From: Selaginella moellendorffii
Taxonomy: Eukaryota; Streptophyta; Lycopodiopsida; Selaginellales; Selaginellaceae
Direction of reading: 5' to 3'
Assembly: GCF_000143415.4 (NCBI RefSeq)
Contig: NW_003314280.1
Coordinates: 467,262 to 531,261, forward strand
DNA: 64,000 nt
The position numbers were made by a program, and so were the translations under genes. The notes under the pieces are model-generated. The model had not been told where the DNA came from and did no database searches. It saw nothing but the letters and a program-made list of their open reading frames with translations. Shown here in pieces: positions 43,152 to 53,549 of the stretch (positions are counted from its first letter, which is position 1; every line of letters begins with the position of its first letter).

Positions 43152-46100
43152 TGGAGGGACCTTGCGCGAATAAGTTAGTGACCCCTCCATCTTTCTTTCG
43201 GGAGTATCATCAAGGGGTTCACTCGGCACCGGTTCATCCAGTGTTTACTTTCCAAGCTCGTTTTTATAACAAGAGGTCTCCTATTCTTCTCTCCGTGTTG
43301 GTTGATACAGGTTCGAGTTTATCTTCTATTGCTCGACCTGTTGCCACACGTTGTCGTCTACACGTGCGTCGTGCGGCGGATCCAGTTTTCATTCTTTATG
43401 GCAACGGCCGTACACATGCATGTGCACGAGATGAGGCGGACCTGGTTGTGCGTGTGGGCGATCTCGAGCTTGAGTTGCAATCGTTGCGGGTAGTGCCGAG
43501 TCAAGCTTTTGACCTCATTCTTGGTATGGATTGGTTGCAGCACAATCATGACAAGTGTGACTTTGAGGCTTTTCCCCCTTGTCTCATACTTCCTTATGTT
43601 TTATCCATTCCTCTCACTTCCGTACCTCTTCGTCCCTCTACTTTTACCTCTGCTTCCATTACTTTTGTTCCCCCATTATTTCCTCTTGTGTTTCCATCTT
43701 GTTCTGCTCTTCCCTTTTCCGATCCCTCCGATGATCTTTGTGTTGCAGCTGTTGACCAGCTCATGAAGGAGTATTCTGATCTCTTTGAATTTGACCTATC
43801 GTTTGGGGCCAAGATTGCCACACGTCATCCCATTCCAACCGGGGATGCTCGTCCAATCAAGGTTCCTGTTCGTCGTCGGTCACCCAAGGAGATCAAGATT
43901 TTACATGCAAACGTCAAGGAGATGTTGGAGAAGGGTGTTATTCGGAAGTCACGGAGTCCTTGGGCATGTGAACCTCATCTTGTGACGAAGCCTGATGGGA
44001 GTATTCGTTTTTGCATCGACTATCGTCCGTTAAATGAAGTGACGATCCTGGACGTGTACCCTCTTCCTCACACTGCTGATCTCTTGGATCGTCTGGGGCG
44101 AAGTCGTTGGTTCACCAAGCTAGATCTTGCTTCTGGGTATTGGCAAGTACCGATGGCTGAAGACGATATTCCTAAGACTACTTTTCGTACACCATTTGGT
44201 TTGTACGAGTTTTTGGTGATGCCGTTTGGTTTGAACAATGTTCCAGCAACTTTTCAGCGGATAATGGACGAGGTTCTTTGCGATATGTCGGAGGTGACGG
44301 CTGACTTCATTGATGATGTCTTGATCCACTCGGAGGGGACGTGGGAGGAGCATGTTCGTGATGTTTGTAAAGTGTTGGATCAGCTACGCGACGTTGGTTT
44401 AAAGCTGAAGCGGTCGAAGTGCGTGTTTGGGTCCAAGGACACAACTTATCTTGGGTACCGTATTTCTCGTGAGGGTTTGCAAGTTGATCCTGACAAACTT
44501 GTGGCTGTTCTAAAGTTCCCTACTCCGAAGTGTGTGAATGATGTGTAGCGGTTTTTGGGTAAGGTGCAGTATCTCGGTCGTTTTGTGGATCATCTTTCCG
44601 ATCGCACTATACCATTGCGAGCGTTGCTGAAGTCATCAACGTCATCTTTCATCTGGTCTCTCGATTGTGAGCGGGCGTTTGTGAATCTCAAAGAGCTATT
44701 GACGACTCCTCCAGTTTTGGCATATCCTGACTACACTCGACCTTTTATTTTGCGCGTGGATGCTTCTGACATTGGTCTTGGAGGTGTGTTGATGCAAGAG
44801 AGCTCGAGTGTGCCTGGTCAGCGCCATCCCATTGCATACATAAGCCGTACATTACAACTAGCGGAGATGAACTACTCCACGACGGAGAAGGAGTGTTTAG
44901 CAGCAGTCTGGGGTTTTGAGAAACTTCATGCCTATCTACATGGTTCTCGGACGTTACTTGAAGGTGACCATGCTGCTGTTACTTCATTATTGAAGCGGAA
45001 GAACCTGGTTGGTCGTACGGCTCGATGGGCTTTGAAGCTTCAGATATATGATTTCGATGTTATTCATCGCCCAGGGAGTTCTATGGCTGATGCTGATGCC
45101 CTTTCTCGAGCTCCTCTTCCTTCTCCACTCACTTCTCATGTTTCTGACGAACCTGTTGTTCCAGCATCGGTGGATTTTCTAGATGAGGATTCTGTGCTGT
45201 CGGCGGTTGCTGTCCTTGACGTTCAGTCTCCACAGGGCGTAGAGCAAGATCTACCTTCTCTGGATGAGGTTCGCGAGGCTCAAAAGATTGAGCCGTGGAT
45301 TCGAAGGCTTCGAGATGGGTTTGAGAATCCTGCATCACTTGCTGATGACTTGCCTTTTCGGCATTTACATTCTCAATATCGCCTTGAAGATGGCCTTCTT
45401 TATTTTGTGGGGACGGATCCTGATGCTCATTTACGGCTGGTGGTGCCTTCGGTGTTTATTCCGCGGTTTCTCCATGCCTACCATGATTCTCCTATTCTAG
45501 GTGGGCATATGGGACACCGTCGTGTCACCGAGAAGCTGCGCAGATCTTTCTATTGGCCAGAGATGCGACGTGATATTATCCGGTATGTGCGTAGCTGCGT
45601 TTGGTGCCAAGCTCGTAATACTCCCCCTTGTGCTGCGGAAGGACGGTTGGAGTCAATTGCAGTTTTTCGTCCGTTTGAGTTGGTGGCGTTTGATCTTATG
45701 GGACCTTTTCCGCGATCGACTGCTGGCAATGAGTATGTTATTATTGCTTCTGACTACTTGACTCGTTGGGTGGAAGTTGGTACTCTTGCTAGTGCCTCTG
45801 CAACTGCTGTTGGATACTTCCTCCTCAATCGAGTGGTGTTCCAGCATTCTTGTCCAGAACGGATTCTTTCGGATAATGGTCCTGCATTTATGGCTGAGGT
45901 ATTTCATGTTTTGACATCTCAGTTGGGGATACACCACACTTTTACGAGTGCTTATCATCCACAATCAGACAGTCTGGTGGAATGGCTCGTTCGGACATTC
46001 AAAGGGATGATTGCGAAGTATGTGAACTTTCAACATTCGGATTGGGATGGTTATTTGCCGTCTCTTCGGTATGCTTATGTCACAGGGGTGCAGAGTTCTG

Positions 46101-46615
46101 TTGGTGCTTCACCATATAAACTTCTATATGGTCATGATCCAATATTACCAACAGAGCTGGGTTTACCTTCGCGATTGCCACGAGCTTCTGATGCTAGGTC
46201 ATGGGATCAATATTTGACAAGCATTCTTCCACTTGTCCAAGCAGAGTCTGCTGAACACTTAGGCCGCGTATAAGTGGGACAACAACGGCGCTACAATTCC
46301 CATCATCGTCCACCAGCGGAGTACAAAGTGGATGATTTAGTGTTAGTCCCTTTTCCCCATCTTACGGTACGTGGTTTATTTAAGGGGCTCCTTGCGCAGT
46401 GGAAAGGACCATATCGGGTGTTGTGGCAAGTTGGACCACAAGTTTATGAGGTTCGGCATGACGTTCAGCAGGCCGATCCTCCGGAGATTGTGCATGTGCA
46501 GCAGTTAAAACGCTTCATACAAAGGGATCAGGAGCAGTTCATACCGTCTACAGATCCACCGATGCCTCCTCCTGACGTTCCTCCAGATCCCGGCCCATCT
46601 ACAAGAGAACCCTGA
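43016..46615 (+). pseudogene. Element D pol: protease, RT, RNase H, integrase
   Basis: Lies in the -1 frame relative to gag. Protease (LVDTGSSLSS), RT (FCIDYRPLNE, VMPFGLNNVPATFQ, FIDDVLIHSE), RNase H, integrase zinc domain (H-x-H, CVWCQA) and core (FDLMGPFPRS, LSDNGPAF, Glu in SDSLVEW), then a C-terminal domain (EYKVDDLVLVPF) ending at 46615. TAG at 44546-44548 breaks it between RT and RNase H and TAA at 46271-46273 splits off the integrase C-terminus. The TAG is private to D; the TAA is shared with C. Confidence 0.88.
43127..43169 (+). promoter_or_regulatory. Candidate -1 ribosomal frameshift signal
   Basis: Heptamer G GGA AAC (43127-43133) in the gag frame, 6-nt spacer GAGGAG, then a 6-bp stem TCGCGC (43140-43145) / GCGCGA (43164-43169). 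A slip here moves ribosomes from gag into the open pol frame 16 nt before the gag stop. Confidence 0.6.
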
Positions 46616-46632
46616 CGGCCTTCCATTATTCC

Positions 46633-46647
46633 GAGAGGAGGGGATGA
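46633..46647 (+). other. Element D polypurine tract
   Basis: GAGAGGAGGGGATGA directly abuts the 3' LTR, the usual primer for plus-strand DNA synthesis in LTR retrotransposons. Confidence 0.75.
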
Positions 46648-46821
46648 TGTGAGGGCCAAGTGTACGGCTACGATGTCGTATACTAATATTAGCATAGTGG
46701 TTTTTTGTAGCCGTCGGATTAGTTTCAATCTGGACCACTCGCTCTTGTATATAAGCTAGGGTTTTTGGGCTAATTGATATGCACATTTCTGTATTCCCTT
46801 TCCATATTCCATGCACTCACA
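46648..46821 (+). repeat. Element D 3' LTR
   Basis: 174 bp; same layout as 41812-41985 with several substitutions. Confidence 0.9.
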
Positions 46822-47000
46822 ATATTATTTTTTAATAAACTTTTGAAATATATTTTATTTCAAACAGTTAATAACAAGCAATATTAAAAGCAAAGATGTT
46901 CTATAAGGTACTAATACTTTTTTTAACATTTGAACCTCAGTTGGTATATTTGTTTATGAAATGTATAATAGTGTGTCTTAAATGGAATTCAATTAAAGTA

Positions 47001-48612
47001 TTAGTTAAGTTTTTTAGCCTGCAGAGTAAGAAATTGAGCTCTGGATTGTGCCTGGCTCCTCCACTGAACCATCGGAGGAGGGGGAATTCCTTCGTGCTCT
47101 ATCACTGTACCAATGGAAACAAAAAAATGTCAAACGTTATTCAAGAAGAAGGCTCTTAACTGAAGCTTGCGGAAACGCTTCCCCAAACAGCAGCTTTGAG
47201 CAAATCCCTCGTCTTCCGCCACCCAATCAAAAATCCACCGCAAAATGTGTTGCCACAGCCAGTCGGGTCCACAACCCTCGAGTTACTGGCGACGTGATCG
47301 TGTTGTTCGTTGTATTCTACTTCCTGTTTTTGCTTCAACACACTGTGAAATGCGGGGACTTCCCATGTCTCACCGCTATCAGCCCTGTAGAAAAGAATAG
47401 AAAAAAAACTTCTTCTTTTTGCATATTTCTTCACCTGTGAGCTAGACAGCCCAAGTGTCCTCGTCTTAACACCACCACCTTGAGGAAACAAAAGGAAGAG
47501 AAACTCACGAGACAAGGTGGAAACCAATGCTTACCTCGGCACCGAGCTCCGCAAGCCTGCCTATGAGTTCCATGGATGATCCCGGGCCAACCAGCGAGGC
47601 TGCCTCTTTCTCGTTTGGGGAGAAAATGTGCCCCGCAGAAACGAGAGCCCTGCACGAAGGAGAAAAAAAAAAAAAAAGAAGGCAAAAAGGTCAGCTCTGG
47701 AAAGAAAACTCGAGAGAAGAACCATAACTTGAGTTCTGAGCGTGTGAGAATTTCTAGAGCATGCGTGTAAACCTCAACACTCACAACTTGAGCACCAGTA
47801 GATCGTAGAGAGTGAATAAAATCCACGTCCCTGCCGCTGGGATGCACTCCGATGTGGTATGTTTTGGCTGTCCTGTCGTAAAAAAGAGAGGGACGATCGC
47901 AGTAAGATTGGTAAAGAAACAAATGTGAAAGCCATGAAGAGAAACGGGAAGAAAAAGTTGGATGCTTCACTGGTATGGAGGTGGGAGTCTCTCGATTGGG
48001 GTTTTGAGCATGTCCCAGACATCATCTCCCATATTGACTCTCCAAACCTTAAACTTTCTTTTGAGAAAAAATGGAAGAAAAAAAGAGAGAGATAAGAGTA
48101 CCTGTGTTCTTCGGCCATCTTCCTCCAAGATCTAGAAAGCAAATGCCAAAAAAAAATAGGAAAAATCAACGAAGAGAGGAACGTTTTCTTTGTGTTTAAC
48201 CTGCCAAGCTCGAAGAGTTGGAGACACCCATTCCAAAAGTCCAGAGGTGTCGATTCCCATATTCTCGAGCCATTCTCGACAAGCTCCAGGAAAATCCGAT
48301 CCAATCCCAGCTGCTAAACCGATTCTGTTTCACAGGAAACAGAACAAAATAAAACACACACAAAGAGTTGAGAAGAAAGATGGATGGAAAGAGGAATTTT
48401 TTTTCTTCTACTACCTCTTGTCTTGAGGAGTCCACACTTGTGCTCCAAATGCAGTTTGTGGACCTGCGAGAAAGAAAAAAAATCTAAGCAAAGATTTCTT
48501 GATTCTCGTCCGCCAAACCTCCACCGCCAAGCAGCGCCATCGCTGTTCGCCCATCCGGGTAAACAATGTCGTCCACTATGATCGTGAACGTCACCATCTC
48601 CAGCTCCGCCAT
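47001..48612 (-). CDS. pfkB-family carbohydrate kinase-like protein
   Basis: Ribokinase-fold protein; substrate unknown. Ten minus-strand exons fit in phase: 48612-48519, 48463-48415, 48324-48201, 48131-48102, 48047-47971, 47872-47729, 47649-47535, 47478-47435, 47384-47161 and 47104-47001, giving 334 residues. Early motif LLGGGGPQTAFGAQ and GLAAGIGSDFPGACREWL fit the nucleoside/sugar-binding half. IFSPNEKEAASLVGP sits in the middle. The late signature is DPTGCGNTFCGGF, where the catalytic Asp of classical GAGD is Asn; I believe this is shared by the Mak32-like branch, so it may be a divergent or non-canonical kinase. Start MAELEMVTF at 48612 has a good ATGG context; a longer in-frame ATG exists at 48759. 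Divergent from the CASP-like gene. Confidence 0.88.
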
Positions 48613-48897
48613 GGAGTTGGAGCTTCTCGCCCTAATCGCCAGGTGCTCTGTTTCTAGGTCAAGAATCCAGCCTCGCGAGATCGGCAAATCCAGCTCGTGG
48701 GTCTTGCGATCGAGCGCATTGGGTTGCCCGATCGCCAGCCCGATCGCAAAACCACTCACAATCGCAGATCTCCCGCGTTTCGCTCAATCAAGCCCAAAAA
48801 TCAAGTCGCTCGAAACTAAGCTCTCTCATTCTCAGGGCAAAACAACATAGCCATTGATAGATAGATTGGGAGAGATCGAGGAGGGAGATTGTCGATC
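48613..48897. promoter_or_regulatory. Compact bidirectional promoter region
   Basis: Only 285 bp separate the start codons of the pfkB-like gene (minus) and the CASP-like gene (plus), so both promoters and 5' UTRs must share it. Confidence 0.6.
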
Positions 48898-49598
48898 ATG
48901 AGCTACGTACACCCAGTCGTGGGCGTTCCTCCACCGGCATTCAATGTGGTGGCGCCGTCCACGGCGGGCACCAAAGATTTGCAGGGAATGCCAGGCACGG
49001 CGGGGAGCCTGGCGCTGCGAGTCCTCCAGTTTGGATTCGCCGCCATCGCTCTCAGCGTCATGGCCTCCATCAGCGATTTCCAGACCGTCACAGCCTTCTG
49101 GTAAGTTTTTGCTGGATCCTCGTCTCGCATTTGGGCTGGATTGATCATCGCTCATTGCTCTAGCTTGGAAAGATGGAGCTTGCTTTGATCCATTTGCTTG
49201 CCTCGCAGCTACTTGGTCGTAGGGACCGGACTCCAGAGCTTGTGGAGCTTGTCCATGGCAGCGCTGGATGGCTACGCGCTCCTTCTCAAGCGAAGCATTC
49301 GAAGATCATCGCTCGTCACGCTTTTCGCCGTGGGTGACTGGGTAAGAAGAGGTTATATGTTTCTCTCTTTTTTTGTTCTTCCGGTGTTCACGGGACAATT
49401 GATCAGCTCTGTGCCACTCTCACGCTCGCCGCCGCATGCTCCACCGCTGGAATCACTGTGTTGCTGGCCAAAGACTTGGATCAATGTGGCCCCAACGACT
49501 GCAGCAAGCTCCAAGCGTCGGTGGCGCTCACTTTTCTCGCATGGTTCTTATCTTCGTGCTCCTTTTTCTTCTCGTTTTGGGTTATGGCCACAAGCTAA
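48898..49598 (+). CDS. CASP-like membrane protein (CASPL5 type)
   Basis: Small four-helix membrane protein of the Casparian-strip-protein-like (UPF0497) family. Exons 48898-49100, 49209-49341 and 49407-49598 encode 175 residues in consistent phase. Predicted membrane segments: [54 protein letters not shown] and [20 protein letters not shown]. The loop between helices 3 and 4 carries [10 protein letters not shown], with two Cys as in CASPL5 relatives, and the short N- and C-termini are expected in the cytosol. ATG at 48898 (MSYVHPVVG) is the first ATG in the frame. It is convergent with the HD-Zip III gene downstream. Confidence 0.92.
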
Positions 49599-49780
49599 AG
49601 CCTGTTTTTTTCTTTCTCTCTCTCTCTCTCTCTCATTCTCTGCTCAAGCCCGTTCTTCCAAAGCTTTTTCAAGATCTTTAGTGTAAAATCCTCTAATTTG
49701 ATACAACAATACAAATACATACCACTGGCAATATATAGTTGGAGTTGTCTCTCTCGCTCTCTTGGTTCTTCGCGACGATC

Positions 49781-52700
49781 TCACGCGACGATGGACCAGT
49801 CCGTGAACATAAAAGCAATGCACACGACCGCGCCATCGTCGTCGAAAACCTTCCAGGCCATTGCTCGATCGTAAGTCACGGGGTGGCCTTTGCTGGACAG
49901 ACGTATCCCACCGTGGAGATACGCATACCCCTGCGGAGCACAAAACCGAAATGATAAGCAACAAGGATGGCAAACAGAAAATCGAGAGAAACGCGTCAAA
50001 CGACCGTCACTCACCTGATGGATGACTTGCGCAAAGTCGGAGTAAGCCGTCTCTCTTCCTGTTGCATCGAATGTGCGCTCGTAAGGAAGGCTGTGCAGAT
50101 CACGCCAAGTGGTTTCCATCATTTCCAGTCCGGCTCTGTTGGCGAATATGAACTCCGGTATCGCCTGTTTCACATCAACACAAGCTGAGACCATCCGTAT
50201 CTAGTCTTGAAAGAGAGGCTTTGTCACTCACCTTCCAAGTGCAGCAAAGGATTGCGTTCTTGTCGTGCCAGAACGCATCGGTGCTCTCCGGTTGGGATTC
50301 ATTGAACTCCACGTTGAAACTCGCCCTGCAACGTTGCAAGCCAAGGCTTTAGCGAGAGAACTTTAAAAAACTACGGACGAAGATGTGATGTTTTACCTGT
50401 AGCTACGCATTATCTGGAGGGCAAAGATTTTGGCCTCCTGCTGCTTCGGGCCTTGCTGTGGAGGAGACAGGCGGTACGAGGCCAGTGCCATGGCAATGCT
50501 CTGGACGGAAACCATGACGTTTCGGACGTACTGTCGAGCACTGGCGATTATCTCCTCACGGTTGTGAGCTTCAAACACGAACTGAAAGGCCATGGTCAAG
50601 ACGGAGCGCATGTTGCCTCCTGAACCAGAAAAATCGTCGGGAAACTTTCCGCCGTCAGCACTCCCTTCGAGTGTCGAAGTGAGATCTAGAGTGCGAGACA
50701 AGGCTGACGCATCCTGCAAGACAATGCTCGTTAGTCACCAAGAAACTAAACCGTGGAACACCTACAAGGCCGTTGTCAAGGGGAATAACTCGAAATCCCG
50801 ACGGAAGAAGGGGGATATCGTTCGAAACAGCTGGATCAACCGGTGCAAACACAAGCTGAGCACACGTCCCAGATGCAGTGTCTTCGTATCCAGTACATAA
50901 CTGCATCCAAGTTTATTATATCACGTCTCAGATAAGTTATTCGTCCGTATACCTGGAGAAGGACCGTGTCTTTTGGGAGCATTCCGTTCCCATATCCTTC
51001 CATCTTGATAACTTCCAGCAGCTGTATGACGCGATCATAATTATAAGCGGCACAGTTCTCTAATGCATAACCAGTACCTCTGGAAAAAGACACTCCTCAT
51101 CAGCATTCCCTTTCGACGTACCGTATCCACCAATCTTTAAAGTAGATACGGAGTCCGAGGCAATGTTAACTCCAGCCCACTCTGAGCGGTGCTCACGCAA
51201 GAAGCGAATCAGCGTAGCCGCGGGCACATTCTGCAGTAAAGGAATTCAGAGTCGGATGAACGAAAAGACAAAAACACGATTAGACCTGTAGAAGCATGGA
51301 TGACTTAGCACACAAGATGCCACCGAAGGCACAGAACCTATCACCGCCCTGAGCACCAGCAGCTTTTGCACCCAGTGCCGTATTGATTGAGATTGTAACA
51401 TCATCGCCACCATCAGAAGTCCAGCCATCTTCTGCGAAAGCGTTAACTGCATCGTTAAATCCCCTGCATATACGACTCAATGTGAGTATCTTTTCCGTTG
51501 TGGCAGCACCTCACCTTGCAATGCGGTGACTAAATGCACGTAAAGCAGCTGGCTGTTGCCCGCCTCTCATCAACACTTCACCGGACGACTCTTGCGAAAT
51601 CCGCTTCAGATGGTGCAAAGCCTGCTTGAGAAGATGAGACATTGCTTGAAGACTACCAACACATTACCCCGAGAGTAACTCGCTGAGCAAGGATGACGGA
51701 CGACTCGTACAAAGGTCGCAGCACCTCCAGCACTTTCCACGACTGAAACAAGAGAATTCATCAACCGTAAACACAAACAATCTACACTACCTCCAAATCC
51801 CAATGATCAACAACGTGGATGCTGGAGACACCACCCTCATAAGGCCTGATGAGAAATCCACTCGGCAACATCTCTGCCCTCTCAAAGTCGCCATTTTTAA
51901 TAGCTGGTTTGTTGTGAATGCCAGTTAGCGATCTCTCACAAACCTGCAAGAAAAATTACAACTAATTCCCGAGAGCATTAACAAAGTTTGACATACAGCT
52001 AAACTCCTGTCCTCAAGAAAGATGGTATATCGCAACGTCCAAAAGTCGCGCGCAGGAGCTAGCGTTGTGGGAGCATACATCTGCAAGATCAGGTATATTT
52101 GAGCGCAAAGCACTGCCAGTCGCCGCCTTACCTGAGTGTAGACAAGTTCTAGAGTCCCACCATTTGGAGTAGGAAACGATCCCACAACTTCCAAACGACG
52201 ACAGTCCCACAGCCAAGAGGGACGATCTTTCAGTATTTCCGCGACCTGCTCATGCATATCCATGTCAAAAAAGCACAATAGAATAGAAAACATTACCCTG
52301 ATGGGCTCCAACTCTACTAAACCCCAAGCGCGAGCAGCTATACCAGCACCAGCATGTGAGATGGCTGCAGTGCCAATTGAATCCGGACCAGGCTGCAAGA
52401 AAAAAAGTCGAGTTGTCAGACACGAGTTATCCGCTGGAAAGGAAAAAAAGGAGAAAAACGCATGCCTTCATCCCAGGAATCTGGATCCAGTCCACCGCAG
52501 TTCCTGTTGCCTTTGCAAGAAATGAGTTCAAAGTCTCCTCTGCAATGCTCAACAGTCTGCAAACGAGACAAAACACCTTGAGATAAACGACCAGCTTTTT
52601 CCAAGTATTCTCACCCAGCGGGGCTTGAATCTCGTGGACTCTGAGGTGTAATTGCTAAATGTTGAGGCACTCCTCCAGTAACCTCCGAATCGGGGCTTCT

Positions 52701-53549
52701 GTCAGCCAAAGCCAACGCTGACTGCTCACACACACACAACAAACGGACACATCCAGCAAACAAACGTTACGTAAGCTCTTTAAAAAAACAAAGCACCACC
52801 TTCATGAATATCAAATCTCTCACCCAGATGCTCTCACTCACCTGATCATTAAATCGGTCAGCAGCCGCGGCGGACTTTTTATCAGGATCCGCGGCGCCAC
52901 CACCACTTCGGATCTGCTGGAGCTGCTGACGGAGGCACTGATTCTCCAGAGCCAGCTGCGAGCTATGCTTCGTAAGTCGCTCGTTTTCCTCCATTATAAT
53001 CTTGTTCATGGCCGTGAGCGACGAATTCACGCTTTGGAGCCGAGACGTCTCTTTTCTCTGCTTCTCACGGCATCTGAAACAACACCAAGGGGAGAGGAAA
53101 AGTTAAAAAATGGAAAAGCGAAACAGCACTAGAGAACAGTGATTCAAACAAAGCATAAAAAAGGTTCTAGCGAGAGTCAATAACATCTGGCTTGAAAGAT
53201 TGCTGCTGAGAGCGACAACAAGTATCCAATCCAACCCACAAAGGAAAACTTCCTCTCACGCATCACCAATCTCACACTCAAGTTCTAGAGCAGCCAATCT
53301 CACACCAAGTTCTAGAGCAACACGAAAGTTCCTACGTAAGATGGAAACATACCTTCTATTCTGGAACCACACTTTGATCTGCCTGGGCTCGATGTTGCCA
53401 AGAACCGGGTAGTCCCTCACAATCTGCTGCCTCCGGATGGAGCTGGGCTTGGGACACTCATGGTAGACGCGCTCCAATGCCTCCACCTGTTCGGGAGTGT
53501 AGCGGATGTACTTGCCGGTGTCGAAATCGCTCTTGTCTTTCACCTTCAT
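49781..53549 (-). CDS. Class III HD-Zip transcription factor (C3HDZ)
   Basis: Developmental transcription factor of the REVOLUTA/PHABULOSA/ATHB8 class (polarity, meristem and vascular patterning in other plants). I trace 18 exons, starting 53549-53353, 53073-52842, 52721-52615, 52556-52466 and 52392-52297, about 850 residues. Homeodomain: YTPEQVEALERVYHECPKPS...IKVWFQNRR. It is followed by CREKQRKE and the leucine zipper (MNKIIMEENERL...LALENQCLRQQL), the START domain with the GMKPGPDS block, and a C-terminal MEKHLA domain ending MFTDWSIVA. The miR166 target lies across the exon 4/exon 5 junction. Start is the ATG at 53549 (MKVKDKSDFD), giving a short leader before the homeodomain. The stop at 49781 is tail to tail with the CASP-like gene. 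Confidence 0.95.
52383..52476 (-). promoter_or_regulatory. miR165/166 target site split by a GC-AG intron
   Basis: CTGGGATGAAG (52476-52466) and CCTGGTCCGG (52392-52383) form the 21-nt miR166 site only after splicing. The 73-nt intron 52465-52393 begins GCATGC and ends TTGCAG. The exons read WIQIPGMK|PGPDSIG, as in all C3HDZ proteins. Confidence 0.93.

Larger units (their letters stand above)
41812..46821 (+). mobile_element. Ty3/gypsy element D with very short LTRs
   Basis: 5,010-bp element on the plus strand. LTRs 41812-41985 and 46648-46821 are 174 bp, with TG...CA ends, a TATATAAG box and a telo-box-like AGGGTTTTT. The duplication at the edges is ATAT (41808-41811, 46822-46825), or AATAT if the boundary is shifted one base. 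A purine tract precedes the 3' LTR. Sequence after the 5' LTR (TTGGTGGAG...) does not match initiator tRNA-Met, so the primer is unclear. Gag is in one frame and pol in the -1 frame. Four stop codons interrupt the coding region (42255, 42471, 44546, 46271), so this copy is probably not autonomous. No chromodomain seen. Confidence 0.93.

Noticed and set aside
48484-48612. Longer start for the pfkB-like protein at 48759
   Set aside because: The extra 49 residues are not conserved-looking and would run into the divergent promoter; the ATGG at 48612 matches the family N-terminus.
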